A stretch of DNA of 64,000 nt, from contig CAMKES010000006.1 in NCBI GenBank assembly GCA_946411635.1, forward strand, positions 20,117-84,116. Direction: 5' to 3'. Position numbers and translations under genes: made by a program. The notes below the pieces were generated by a model that saw nothing but the letters and a program-made list of their open reading frames with translations, searched no databases and was not told the DNA's origin. This DNA is from an uncultured Clostridia bacterium. GTDB taxonomy: Bacteria; Bacillota; Clostridia; Christensenellales; CAG-138. This document shows, piece by piece, positions 9,515 through 18,717 of this stretch (its first letter is position 1; each line of letters opens with the position of its first letter).

Positions 9515-10414
9515 TCATTCCCCGAAGGAAACGCTCTTCGCCCACTTCACAAACGTGGAGCGCATCTTGGAGAAGTCCTTTTCGAGCGAACAGAACTGGA
9601 CGTCCCAGAACGCTTTTTCGCTCTTGTAGAACGTGACGAGATACCGCACCTTCTCCCCGGAGTTCGGATCCTTCTGCGTAAACTCGAAATACGGGATGCC
9701 GTCCTCCTCCTTCACGCCCGTGTCGCTGCTGATGCTGCCGCCGAGCAGGGCGTATTCCGCAAATTCCTTCGCCGAGATCGCCGTGAATTCCTCCTGCATT
9801 TCGGCGTCGATCGTATCGAAGCCGACGCGTTCCACGAGGACCGCGGCGTCGTCGGAATAGAAGTAGCCCGCGAAGTTCAGCTTGGACTCCTTCTTGAACG
9901 AGGAATCCAGCGTGATATCCATCTCCATCGCCGTGAAGTTCCTGTCCTTCTCCTTCTTGGAGCAGTTCAGGACCTTGCCCTTTACAAGCCCGAAGCCGAC
10001 CGCAAACAGGACGCCGAGCAGCACCGAAATGATCGTGATCAGCGTGCCGGATTTTTTGGAGCCCTTCCGGAGCTGCTGCGCTTCCTCGGAATCGTTGTCG
10101 TCGAAGCGGAACGCGTTGCCCGCCGACGGGTTGAGCTTGCACGCGCCGCTCAGGTATACGTCCGTATTGCCCTCGGGAAGCGGATACAGCTCGACGCAGA
10201 ATTCCTGGCTTGCCTGGCCGTTGATGACGAAGAGTTTCGTCGCTTCCTCGCCGACCTCGAACGTGATCGTTTCGCCGTTTTTCATCTCGCCGACCTTGCG
10301 GCACGGCACGCCCTGGATCATCATGTCCGGCGCCTGCGCGTCCTCCGCGAAAACGCGGAATTTCGCAAGCGATCCGACGAAGCTCTTTTTCCGTTCAATG
10401 GTTACGTTTCTCAT
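9515..10414 (-). CDS. Unknown single-pass membrane protein
   Basis: I do not recognise a named family. The 299-residue product starts with about 110 residues of beta-rich, non-secreted sequence, then a basic RKGSKKSG stretch, one membrane helix (about residues 124-143) and a C-terminal domain of about 150 residues with aromatic, acidic composition. That layout puts the first domain in the cytoplasm and the last outside. It has its own GGAGGG site, promoter and terminator, so it is a monocistronic unit. No enzymatic motif is visible. Confidence 0.75.
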   Translation of the reverse strand: MRNVTIERKKSFVGSLAKFRVFAEDAQAPDMMIQGVPCRKVGEMKNGETITFEVGEEATKLFVINGQASQEFCVELYPLPEGNTDVYLSGACKLNPSAGNAFRFDDNDSEEAQQLRKGSKKSGTLITIISVLLGVLFAVGFGLVKGKVLNCSKKEKDRNFTAMEMDITLDSSFKKESKLNFAGYFYSDDAAVLVERVGFDTIDAEMQEEFTAISAKEFAEYALLGGSISSDTGVKEEDGIPYFEFTQKDPNSGEKVRYLVTFYKSEKAFWDVQFCSLEKDFSKMRSTFVKWAKSVSFGE

Positions 10415-10444
10415 AAGTCCCTCCTCATTTTCCGTTCCATGCGT

Positions 10445-10473
10445 ATGGTATCACGGCGGTCTGCCGCCGTCAA
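10445..10473 (-). promoter_or_regulatory. Promoter with palindromic spacer, upstream of the unknown membrane protein
   Basis: Minus-strand TTGACG and TACCAT are 17 bases apart. The spacer holds an inverted repeat, ACGGCGG-tctg-CCGCCGT at 10453-10470, which also overlaps the -35. That could be an operator; it could also be the stem of a hairpin ending the upstream operon, though no T-run follows. Confidence 0.5.
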
Positions 10474-10538
10474 GACTGCGCGGCGTGCCGTTTCCGTATA
10501 TACAGACAGCGCGGCGGCGCAAAATGCTGCCGCGGAGC

Positions 10539-12785
10539 TCAGATCACGAACCGGATCCAGCGGCAGAAGAACCGCCGCACCGGCCGGTCCGCATACAGCG
10601 CGTCCTGCGCCTCTTTGACGCGCTTCAGAAGGATCCTGTGCTCGCGGTGCATCTTATGGTCCGAGAACGCCGCCTCCGTCGCCCATTCCTCGGCGTCGGG
10701 ATCCTTCGGCGCGCCGAAGCGTTCGAGGCGCTTCAGATAATACGCGATCTCGGGGATCGAGCGGCGCACGTTCTTATCGCGGAACCGCGCCTCTCTGCGG
10801 CGTCTCCGGAGCGTTCCGGCAAAGATCCATGCCGCAGGCGCGAGCGGGATCAGAAGCAGCAGCCAGAGCGCGCCGTTCCGTTTCGGCGTGCCGCCTGACG
10901 CGCCGCCTCCGCCCTGTCCGTTCGGAGACGCGGACGCGGGTTCGGGCGTGCGGTCGGCGTCGGGCGTGACGGGAGGCTGCAGCGTTTCCGGCGCGTCCAA
11001 AGGCGCTTCGGTCGGCTGCGGCGTGGCGGGCGCGGACGGTTCCGGCGTGACAGCGCCCGGCGCGGGCGTGATCGTCGGCGCCGCGTACGGCTCGGCCGTG
11101 CTGATCGGAGACGTCGGATCGTAGTCGAAGCCGCTCGTGCTCTCGATCGGGACCCAGCCGACGCCCTCGACATAGACCTCCGCCCACGCGTGCGAAGCGC
11201 TTTCGGGAATCGGGACCCAGTCGTTCGCCGTCCGGATCCTGGCGCAGTACCCGACGGTATAGCGCGCGGGCACGTCGATCGCCTGCAGCATCGCCGTCGT
11301 CGCGCTTGCGAAATGCACGCAATAGCCTTCGTGGCTTTCCGTCAGGAAATACATCACGAAATCCTTTCCGTCCGGAAGCGGCGCGGGCGAAAGCGCGTAT
11401 CTGCCGGATCTCCGGACGAACGCGGCGACGCGCGTTGCCGTTTCGTACGCGTCCTCCCCGCGGGAGATCCCGTTTCGGTTCGCAAGCGAACGGAGCGCGC
11501 GCTTTTCGGGTCCGTCCGGCATGACGTACTGTTCTTCGATAAATCTGACGTACGCGCGCTCGTCGGACGCGGCCGGTCCGCGCTCGTTCACGTCGAATGC
11601 GGACACGTCCCACACGTAGGACGTGCGTCCGCGCGTTTTGACGCCGGATTCGCCCGGCACGACGTACCATTCCGTGCGGTCGTACCGCTGATAGGAGACC
11701 GATTCGTCGGGCTGCGCATCGTCCGGAACGGACGCCGGACGGATGAACCCGTACGGCACCAAACGTTCATTCGACCGGTACGAGCTGATCGAAAGGACCG
11801 TTTTCGCGCGGCGCCCGCTGCCGAGCGCTTCCATCGAGCGGAACGCGCCGTCGTATTCCTTCGCGGCAAGCCATCTGCCGTTTTCATACGCGCCGTACGA
11901 ATGTGTGCGCAGAAGATACGTGCCGGCCTTCGTCGCGTATAGCTCGAACGCGGTCTCTTCGCTCTCCTCGCGGTCGCCGAGATCGTTCAGATTGACCGTG
12001 CTCGGGTTGCTCTTTCCGAACGTACCGATGAAAAGGTCCTCGACCTGTTCGAAGCGGTTGCCCAGCATCCGCTTTCGTTCCTCGAAGGAGATCGGCGTAA
12101 ACGAACGCTCCGGCGCGATCGCGAGGATCAGGAATCCGAACCCGAGCATCAGCGCGGCAAGGATCGAGAAGAACGCGCCCGCCTGCTGCGGTTCGCCCTT
12201 CCGGACTCCGTGTCCGAACAGGGTGTAGCCGCACCAGAGCGCCATCAGCACCGCCGTCCACAGCGCGGGACGGCAGTTCGTGTAGACCATGCCGAGCAGA
12301 AACATCGGAAGCGGGATCAGCGCCGGCAGCAGAAGCAGCTTCCCGCGGATCAGCGAAAACGACGCGAGCAGGCCGATCAGCGCGGCGACGCCCGACAGGA
12401 ACGCCGTGACCGCGCGCTCGGGCTCGGTGACCTCCGCGGCGAGCGCGTCGAGCCCGGACAGATCCGGAACGATCGTGACGCTGTCTCTGACCTCGCCGAG
12501 AACGGTATCCAGATAAAACACCCCGCCGTCGCGCAGCAGCCCGTAGCCGAACACGATGAACAGGAGCATCCCCAGAAGGAATGCCGCGCCGACGACGATC
12601 CCGAAGCGCGGCATGTTCATGCCGAACGAAAGCAGCAGCGCGGCGATCGTGCAGAAGAGGATCAGGCCCTTCAGCGAGAACCCGATCGCAAACGCCGTCG
12701 GCAGCGCGCAGACGGCCGCAAGCATGCAGCACGTGACGGCGACCGCGTCCGCAAGGCCCTTGAGTACGACGTTCAGCGTCTTCAT
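10539..12785 (-). CDS. Membrane transglutaminase-like protein (TgpA/DUF3488 type)
   Basis: The 748-residue protein begins with several membrane helices (about residues 1-210), followed by an extracellular transglutaminase-like domain with the catalytic Cys in GYCVHFASA, the His in SHAWAEVYV and an Asp in the SGFDYDPT segment. A Pro/Thr-rich linker, one more helix and a basic cytoplasmic tail complete it. Proteins of this kind sit with MoxR and DUF58 partners. The start at 12785 overlaps the DUF58 stop by ATGA; the longer open frame upstream is shadow of DUF58. Confidence 0.88.
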   Translation of the reverse strand: MKTLNVVLKGLADAVAVTCCMLAAVCALPTAFAIGFSLKGLILFCTIAALLLSFGMNMPRFGIVVGAAFLLGMLLFIVFGYGLLRDGGVFYLDTVLGEVRDSVTIVPDLSGLDALAAEVTEPERAVTAFLSGVAALIGLLASFSLIRGKLLLLPALIPLPMFLLGMVYTNCRPALWTAVLMALWCGYTLFGHGVRKGEPQQAGAFFSILAALMLGFGFLILAIAPERSFTPISFEERKRMLGNRFEQVEDLFIGTFGKSNPSTVNLNDLGDREESEETAFELYATKAGTYLLRTHSYGAYENGRWLAAKEYDGAFRSMEALGSGRRAKTVLSISSYRSNERLVPYGFIRPASVPDDAQPDESVSYQRYDRTEWYVVPGESGVKTRGRTSYVWDVSAFDVNERGPAASDERAYVRFIEEQYVMPDGPEKRALRSLANRNGISRGEDAYETATRVAAFVRRSGRYALSPAPLPDGKDFVMYFLTESHEGYCVHFASATTAMLQAIDVPARYTVGYCARIRTANDWVPIPESASHAWAEVYVEGVGWVPIESTSGFDYDPTSPISTAEPYAAPTITPAPGAVTPEPSAPATPQPTEAPLDAPETLQPPVTPDADRTPEPASASPNGQGGGGASGGTPKRNGALWLLLLIPLAPAAWIFAGTLRRRRREARFRDKNVRRSIPEIAYYLKRLERFGAPKDPDAEEWATEAAFSDHKMHREHRILLKRVKEAQDALYADRPVRRFFCRWIRFVI

Positions 12786-13735
12786 GACCGCGCCTCCTTT
12801 TTGGGAACGATGCGATACACGAGCGTATCGCTTCCCGGCGCGACGGGCGTCGCCGTCTCGGCGCGGATCGGTTCGGAAAGCGCGGACTTCAGAAACCGCC
12901 CGAATTCGCCGTCGGAGCGGATATACGTGCTGTGAAGACCGAAATGCAGAAGATAGGTGACGCCGTTTTCCAGCAGCAGATCGGAAAGAAAGCGCAGCTG
13001 TTCCAAGGCGCTCTGCTGCGCGGCGTAGTCGGCGTACAGGTCCATCGAAAGGACGACGTTTTTGCGGATCAGCTCCTGCGGCTCGCGCACGATCGTTTCG
13101 CCGTATTTTTCCGACAGCTTCCAATGGATCAGATTGATCGCGTCCCCTTCGCGGTACGGACGCAGCTCGTGCTCCTCGGAAAATCCGAGCGGCTTGGGCT
13201 TGGTGATGCGCGGCGACGGTTCGATGAGCTCCGGCACGGGAACGGGCGGTTCGGCGTTCGGAAGCACCGTGAACGCGACCGGTCCGCTTCTGCGGATCGG
13301 GATCGAGAACAGGCCCAGATAGTCGCAGCAGCGCGCTCTGCGGATGCGGTAGGAGATCGTGCCGAGCCGTTCCGTTTCCGGCTCGAACGTTTCCTCTCCC
13401 GCGCAGACGCCGTTGATGCGGATCTTTTTCCGGATCCCGCGCGCGTCCAGGAACAGGTTCCGCTGCTGGACCGTGATCTTCACGACCTCCGGCGGGAGGA
13501 AAAACCGGGTCGCGGTCCGCAGCGTCACGCGGGCCGCGCGGCCGCGCCGGACGTCGCCGCACGCGAACAGATCCGCGCGCGTGGTGAGGATCGCGGGTAA
13601 ACTGATGAGAAGCGATAATACGGGAACGAACAGCAGAAAAAGCAGTACGAAATACGTTTCGTACTGCCCGTACGCAAGATGCATCACCGCCGCACCGAGC
13701 AGCAGCGCGGCGTACGTCAGCCGCCGTCCGATCAT
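12782..13735 (-). CDS. DUF58 domain protein
   Basis: A 317-residue protein with two N-terminal membrane helices and the DUF58 hallmark RPYREGDAINLIHWKL, followed by a von Willebrand-A-like fold. DUF58 proteins are the usual middle partner of MoxR ATPases and transglutaminase-like membrane proteins; the joint role is thought to be assembly or quality control at the cell envelope but remains poorly defined. ATGA overlaps link it to both neighbours, so the three genes form one translationally coupled unit. Confidence 0.88.
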   Translation of the reverse strand: MIGRRLTYAALLLGAAVMHLAYGQYETYFVLLFLLFVPVLSLLISLPAILTTRADLFACGDVRRGRAARVTLRTATRFFLPPEVVKITVQQRNLFLDARGIRKKIRINGVCAGEETFEPETERLGTISYRIRRARCCDYLGLFSIPIRRSGPVAFTVLPNAEPPVPVPELIEPSPRITKPKPLGFSEEHELRPYREGDAINLIHWKLSEKYGETIVREPQELIRKNVVLSMDLYADYAAQQSALEQLRFLSDLLLENGVTYLLHFGLHSTYIRSDGEFGRFLKSALSEPIRAETATPVAPGSDTLVYRIVPKKEARS

Positions 13736-14664
13736 GCGCGTACGGCGGGCGGCGCGGTATGCGCCAGCACGTCGGAGACCACGGTCTCCGCGGTCTGTCC
13801 GGAGGCTTTCGCCTCGGGCGTCAGGATCAGACGGTGCGTGACCGTCGCCGGATAGATGAGCTTGACGTCGCCGGGGATCACGTAATCGCGGCCCTGCACC
13901 CATGCCGCCGCCTTCGCCATCGAAACGACGGCAAGCGACGCGCGCGGGCTTGCGCCCTGCAGGACCGATCCGTGCGAGCGCGTGGCGTTCGAGAGGCGGA
14001 TCACGTAATCGAAGATCTTTTTATCGACGAAGGTGGAATCGACCGCGAGACGGATCTCGTACAGACCCGCGCTGTCCGCGACGAGCTGCACGTCGTCCAG
14101 GGGGTTGCCCTGCTGTTTGCGGTTCAGAAGCTCCAGTTCGTCGGACGGACGGGGATAGCCGAGCGACAGACGCACCATGAACCGGTCGAGCTGCGAATCG
14201 GGCAGCAGCTGCGTGCCGCTTGCGCCGACGGGGTTCTGCGTGGCGATGACCACGAACGGATCCGGCACCGGATGCGTGACGCCGTCGACGGTGACGTTTC
14301 CCTCCTCCATCGCTTCGAGCAGCGCGGACTGCGTGCGGCTCGTCGCGCGGTTCAGCTCGTCCGCAAGGAACAGGTTGCACAGGATCGCGCCGGGCTTGTA
14401 GACCATCTGCCCGCTCGCCTTGTCGTACAGGGAAAACCCGACGATATCGCTCGGCAGCACGTCCGGCGTGAACTGCACGCGCCGGTATTCGAGACCGAGC
14501 GCCTTTGAAAACGCAAGCGCCATCGTCGTTTTGCCGACGCCCGGAATGTCTTCAAGCAGGATATGTCCGCGCGCAAGGATCGCAAGCAGCGCCATCACAA
14601 GGACGTTGTCTTTGCCGACGACGGCTTTTTTGAGCTCGAGAATGATGGATTTCGGATCGTTCAT
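13732..14664 (-). CDS. MoxR-family AAA+ ATPase
   Basis: The 310-residue ATPase has Walker A GVGKTT, Walker B LFLADELNRA and sensor sequence ATQNPVG, all diagnostic of MoxR. These ATPases act as chaperones for metal or cofactor insertion or for DUF58-containing complexes. First gene of the MoxR-DUF58-transglutaminase operon. A TATAAT on the minus strand at 14712-14717 is a possible -10, but I see no good -35. Confidence 0.93.
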   Translation of the reverse strand: MNDPKSIILELKKAVVGKDNVLVMALLAILARGHILLEDIPGVGKTTMALAFSKALGLEYRRVQFTPDVLPSDIVGFSLYDKASGQMVYKPGAILCNLFLADELNRATSRTQSALLEAMEEGNVTVDGVTHPVPDPFVVIATQNPVGASGTQLLPDSQLDRFMVRLSLGYPRPSDELELLNRKQQGNPLDDVQLVADSAGLYEIRLAVDSTFVDKKIFDYVIRLSNATRSHGSVLQGASPRASLAVVSMAKAAAWVQGRDYVIPGDVKLIYPATVTHRLILTPEAKASGQTAETVVSDVLAHTAPPAVRA

Positions 14665-14791
14665 GTGCCTCTCCCCGGATAAAACGGACGCTTCGTCCGC
14701 TGATCGGATTCATTATACCATATATTACCGCAAAAATGCGGATTATTTGTGTATAAACTGCAACGAATTGTCCGTTTCGCGCAATTTTTCG

Positions 14792-14826
14792 AAAAAAAAA
14801 CGGCAACGGCACATGCGCCGTTGCCG
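14792..14826 (-). terminator. Rho-independent terminator of glgP
   Basis: Ten-bp stem CGGCAACGGC / GCCGTTGCCG with a 6-base loop (14801-14826), followed on the minus strand by nine T residues. It lies directly after the glgP stop. Confidence 0.93.
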
Positions 14827-14839
14827 CGATGGGATCGGT

Positions 14840-17209
14840 TTACCAGAGCTTGATCGCTTCGTGATGCGGGAGTTCTTTGATGTGCCAGATCTCGTCCGCG
14901 TACTGGCGGATCGTGCGGTCCGACGAGAACTTGCCCGCGCTCGCCGTGTTGACGATGCACTTTCTTGCAAACGCGCGAAGGTCTTTATAGTCGTTCAGCG
15001 CGTCGAGCTTGCGGTCGATGTACGGCAGCATCTCCTGCAGGACGAAGTAGTAGTCCGGCTTCTGCCAGCCGTTTCCGAACAGGAGCGACCGGTGCAGATC
15101 GGTGAAGACGCCGGTGCCGTTGTCGGAGAACGTGCCGTCGATCAGCGTGTCGACCACGCGGCGCACGCGCGGCTCGTAGTCGTAGATCGCCTTGGGATTG
15201 TAGTGCGGACGCAGCGCGTTCAGATCGTCGACGCTGCAGCCGAATACGTAGTTGTTCTCCTCGCCCGCCTCCGCGACGATCTCGACGTTCGCGCCGTCGA
15301 AGGTGCCGAGCGTGACCGCGCCGTTGAGCATCAGCTTCATGTTGCCGGTGCCGCTCGCCTCGGTGCCGGCCGGCGAGATCTGTTCGGAGATGTCCGCCGC
15401 CGGAATGATGTGCTCGGCGTACGAGCAGTTGTAGTTGTGCACGAACACCACGCGCATCAGATCCTTTACGTCCGGATCGTTGTTGATCTTTTTCGCGATC
15501 TCGTTGATATACTTGATCGCGGCCTTTGCGCGAAGGTATCCGGGCGCGGCCTTCGCGCCGAAGATGAACGCCGTCGGCGTGAAGTCTTTGATGCGGCCGT
15601 CCTTGATGCCGAAGTACAGGTCCATGATCGCGAACGCGTTCAGAAGCTGGCGCTTGTACTCGTGCATGCGCTTGACCTGCACGTCGAAGCAGAACGATTC
15701 GGGCAGATCGACGCCCTCGCGCTCCGCGATGATCCTGCGCAGCTGACGCTTCTTTTCGCGCTTGACCGCGATGAATTCGTCGACGTCCGCGTCGGTCATG
15801 AACTGCTTCAGGCCCTTGAGCTGTTCGAGATCGGTGATCCAGCCGCCGCCGATGCGCTCGGTGATATAGCGCGAAAGCTCGGGGTTGCACAGTCCCAGCC
15901 AGCGGCGCTGCGTGATGCCGTTCGTCTTGTTCTGGAAACGCTCCGGATAGACCTGATACCAGCAGTGCAGCACGTCGTCCTTCAGGATCTGCGTGTGGAT
16001 CTCGGCAACGCCGTTGACGCAGCTCGACGCGTACACGGCGAGGTTCGCCATGCGGATGATGTTGTTCGAAACGATCGCGTACGGTTCGCAGTCGAGTCCC
16101 TTCGCCATGATCTCGCCGCAGAGCTTGGTGTTGATGCGGTAGATGATGTCGTAGATCTCCGGCAGCAGATCGCGGAACAGGTTGACGTCCCACTTTTCAA
16201 GCGCTTCCTGCATGACCGTGTGGTTCGTGTAGGAGAACGTCTTCTGCGCGATCGCGAACGATTCGTCGAACGAAAGGCCCTCGAGCATGAGCAGCCGCAT
16301 CAGCTCCGGAATGGAGACCGTCGGATGCGTGTCGTTGAGCTGGATGGAAACGAGATCCGCAAACTCCGTGATCGGGCGGTTCTCGCGCTTGAAGCGGAAC
16401 AGCAGGTCCTGCAGCGACGCCGAAGACAGGAAATACTGCTGCTTCAGGCGCAGACGCTTGCCCGCGGTGGTCGTGTCGTTCGGATACAGAACGCGCGTGA
16501 TGTCCTCGACCGCGTTCTTTTCGAGAACGGCGACCGCGTATTCCTGGTTGTTGAACTTCTCAAAATCGAAGTCCTGCACCGCCTCGCTCTGCCAGAGCCG
16601 CAGCGTGCCGATATTGTCGGTATGATAGCCGATGATCGGCATATCGTACGGCACGGCGCGAACGGTCTGATCGGAGAAATGCACGAACACCTCGTGCGTG
16701 TCGCGGCGGCGGCTCCACGGATCGCCGAAGCGCTGCCAGTCGTCCGCGCTCTCGGTCTGGAATCCGTTGGTGAAGGTCTGTTTGAACAGACCGTACTTGT
16801 ACCGGATGCCGTATCCGTCGAGCGGCAGATTCATCGTCGCCGCGGAATCGAGGAAGCACGCGGCAAGACGGCCCAGACCGCCGTTGCCGAGCGCCGCGTC
16901 TTCGATATCTTCAAACGCCGCGAGATCCAGCCCGCGCGCTTCGAATTCCTTTTTGACTTCGTCCAGAATGCCCAGCGCGAACAGATTGTTGTACACCATG
17001 CGCCCGACGAGGTATTCTGCGGAAAAATAATATGTGCTCCTGGTGCGCTCGTGCGCGTGACGGCTCTCGTACCACGGTTCGGCGATCGCGCCCATCACGA
17101 CCGATGCAAGCGCCGCGTGAAGCTGCTGCACCGTCGCCTCTTCGAGAGAGACCTGCGCGTCCCGTTTCAGCACCAGTTCGATTTGCTGCATGATCGTTTC
17201 GACTTCCAT
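14840..17209 (-). CDS. glgP: Glycogen/alpha-glucan phosphorylase
   Basis: This 789-residue family-35 glycosyltransferase releases glucose-1-phosphate from glycogen or maltodextrin. The N-terminal region shows ALGNGGLGRLAACFLDS, and the pyridoxal-phosphate lysine sits in the conserved EASGTGNMK motif in the C-terminal half. Length is typical of bacterial phosphorylases. It stands alone, with its own promoter (17239-17267) and terminator, away from other glycogen genes in the window. Confidence 0.96.
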   Translation of the reverse strand: MEVETIMQQIELVLKRDAQVSLEEATVQQLHAALASVVMGAIAEPWYESRHAHERTRSTYYFSAEYLVGRMVYNNLFALGILDEVKKEFEARGLDLAAFEDIEDAALGNGGLGRLAACFLDSAATMNLPLDGYGIRYKYGLFKQTFTNGFQTESADDWQRFGDPWSRRRDTHEVFVHFSDQTVRAVPYDMPIIGYHTDNIGTLRLWQSEAVQDFDFEKFNNQEYAVAVLEKNAVEDITRVLYPNDTTTAGKRLRLKQQYFLSSASLQDLLFRFKRENRPITEFADLVSIQLNDTHPTVSIPELMRLLMLEGLSFDESFAIAQKTFSYTNHTVMQEALEKWDVNLFRDLLPEIYDIIYRINTKLCGEIMAKGLDCEPYAIVSNNIIRMANLAVYASSCVNGVAEIHTQILKDDVLHCWYQVYPERFQNKTNGITQRRWLGLCNPELSRYITERIGGGWITDLEQLKGLKQFMTDADVDEFIAVKREKKRQLRRIIAEREGVDLPESFCFDVQVKRMHEYKRQLLNAFAIMDLYFGIKDGRIKDFTPTAFIFGAKAAPGYLRAKAAIKYINEIAKKINNDPDVKDLMRVVFVHNYNCSYAEHIIPAADISEQISPAGTEASGTGNMKLMLNGAVTLGTFDGANVEIVAEAGEENNYVFGCSVDDLNALRPHYNPKAIYDYEPRVRRVVDTLIDGTFSDNGTGVFTDLHRSLLFGNGWQKPDYYFVLQEMLPYIDRKLDALNDYKDLRAFARKCIVNTASAGKFSSDRTIRQYADEIWHIKELPHHEAIKLW

Positions 17210-17238
17210 AATCCGCTCCCCTTCCGATGATTGTCTGT

Positions 17239-17267
17239 ATTATATCATATTCGACGCGGATATGCAA
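17239..17267 (-). promoter_or_regulatory. Promoter of glgP
   Basis: Minus-strand TTGCAT and TATAAT with a 17-base spacer, 30 bp upstream of the start. Its -35 shares bases with the T-tail of the preceding terminator. Confidence 0.8.
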
Positions 17268-17296
17268 AAAAATCCGACGGATTTTTTCCGTCGGAT
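17266..17296 (-). terminator. Rho-independent terminator of the NlpC/P60 gene
   Basis: Nine-bp stem ATCCGACGG / CCGTCGGAT (17272-17296), then a run of T on the minus strand. The tail runs into the glgP -35 box, so termination and initiation are packed together. Confidence 0.88.
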
Positions 17297-17323
17297 CGTG
17301 TAAAAAATTCGTAAAGTGCCGGA

Positions 17324-18619
17324 TCAGCTCCACGGGCGTCTGGCGTTGACGAAATTCCGCTTCCAGTAGTTGGAGACCGCGCGCTTGACCACCTTGCCGT
17401 TCGCGCTCGACGCGTCGATCATCATGCCGCCGCCGATATAGATGCCGCAGTGGCTGACGGTGCTCGAGCTGTCGCTCTTGAAGAACAGGATGTCGCCCTT
17501 CTGGAGATCGCTGATCTTTGTGACGTTCTTCCAGCGGCTCACCCGCGAGAAGCCCGCCGCGTTCATGCGGATGGTGCTTACCCCCGCCTGCTTCAGGCAG
17601 TAATACACGAATCCGGAACAGTCGAAGGTGTTCGGACCCTTGTCGCCGAGCACGTACTCGCAGCCGATCTTGGAATTCGCCGCCTTGATGAACTTGTCGA
17701 CCTTCGTGTCCTTCTTCGGCGTCGGGGTCGCGGTCTTGCCGGTTTTCTTCGTCGCGGCCGCCGCGGCTTCTTTCTTTTCCTTTTCCTTCTGCGCCTTCTC
17801 CTCGGCCTTCTGCCGTTCCTCCAGCGCCTTCGAGATCTTCGCGCCGTCGCTGTAGAGCTTTTCGAGCGTCTTTTCGCCCGCCTTGCCGTCGGCGGAAAGC
17901 CCGTTCCGCTTCTGGAACGCCTTGACCGCTTCGATCGTCTTTTCGCCGTAGACGCGGTCGACCTCGCCCTCCGAGAGGTAGCCGAGATCGACGAGCTGCT
18001 CCTGCAGCATCTTCACGTCGCGGCCCTCCGCGCCCTCCACCATCATGTAGTGCTGCGCGTCCCTGCCGTACAGAAGCGTCTGCGTCTGCTCGCCCGCAAC
18101 GCCGTCCTGTTCGAGCCCGTGCTGACGCTGGAACAGCGAAACGGCGTACGCCGTGCTGTTGCCGAAGTAGTCGGTCGGTTCCTCGATCTCAAGATAGCCG
18201 AGTTCCATCAGGCGGGTCTGAAGCTTCGTGACCTCTTCGCCGCTGTCGTGCTTTTTCAGCACCTGATAACCCGGTGCGGGCGAAGCAGTCGCTTCTGCGC
18301 CGGTTTCTCCGCCGGGCTCGTCCGTTCCGTCCGCCGGATCGTCGATACGGTCCGGATCGGTGGTTTCGTTCCCGTCGGGAATCTGTTCTTCCGCTTGCTT
18401 CGGCGGCTGCAGCAGCGCCGGGATCGGCGCGGCGGAGCCGGCGTTCGCCTGCGATGCGGTCTTCGCTCTGCACGAGGCGGCGCCGAGGATCAGCGCGACC
18501 AGAAGCAGCAGCGCGGCAAGCGCAAACAGCGCGACCGTCAGGAAGGTGCGCTTCTGTGCCACGTTGAGCTTTTTCCAGTTATGCAGAACGTCGAAAACCG
18601 TGAGTTTTGTTTTTTCCAT
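17324..18619 (-). CDS. NlpC/P60 peptidoglycan endopeptidase with two PG-binding domains
   Basis: The 431-residue protein has a cytoplasmic N-terminus, one signal-anchor helix (residues 27-47), a Pro/Asp/Thr-rich spacer, two peptidoglycan_binding_1 repeats (about 122-186 and 196-258), a Lys/Ala/Glu-rich coiled linker and a C-terminal NlpC/P60 domain with catalytic C334 (FDCSGF) and H390 (SHCGIY). It likely cleaves stem peptides in the wall. It follows PBP2 by 98 bp with an AGGAGA site, in keeping with an elongation-related job. Confidence 0.93.
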   Translation of the reverse strand: MEKTKLTVFDVLHNWKKLNVAQKRTFLTVALFALAALLLLVALILGAASCRAKTASQANAGSAAPIPALLQPPKQAEEQIPDGNETTDPDRIDDPADGTDEPGGETGAEATASPAPGYQVLKKHDSGEEVTKLQTRLMELGYLEIEEPTDYFGNSTAYAVSLFQRQHGLEQDGVAGEQTQTLLYGRDAQHYMMVEGAEGRDVKMLQEQLVDLGYLSEGEVDRVYGEKTIEAVKAFQKRNGLSADGKAGEKTLEKLYSDGAKISKALEERQKAEEKAQKEKEKKEAAAAATKKTGKTATPTPKKDTKVDKFIKAANSKIGCEYVLGDKGPNTFDCSGFVYYCLKQAGVSTIRMNAAGFSRVSRWKNVTKISDLQKGDILFFKSDSSSTVSHCGIYIGGGMMIDASSANGKVVKRAVSNYWKRNFVNARRPWS

Positions 18620-18717
18620 ACGAAAAGTGTATCTCCTATCGTGCCGGTCCGCAAGGCTTCGCCGCCGAAGTTTAACAAAATTTCATATCTGTGTTGCAAA
18701 TATGTTGCATCTGCGGC

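Noticed and set aside
14706..14745. Promoter of the moxR operon
   Set aside because: Only the TATAAT at 14712-14717 is convincing; no -35 at 16-18 bases, so I did not list it as a feature.
14420..17230. 936-codon plus-strand open frame
   Set aside because: Antisense shadow of glgP and moxR; composition is Arg/Val/Asp-rich as expected from reverse high-G+C codons.
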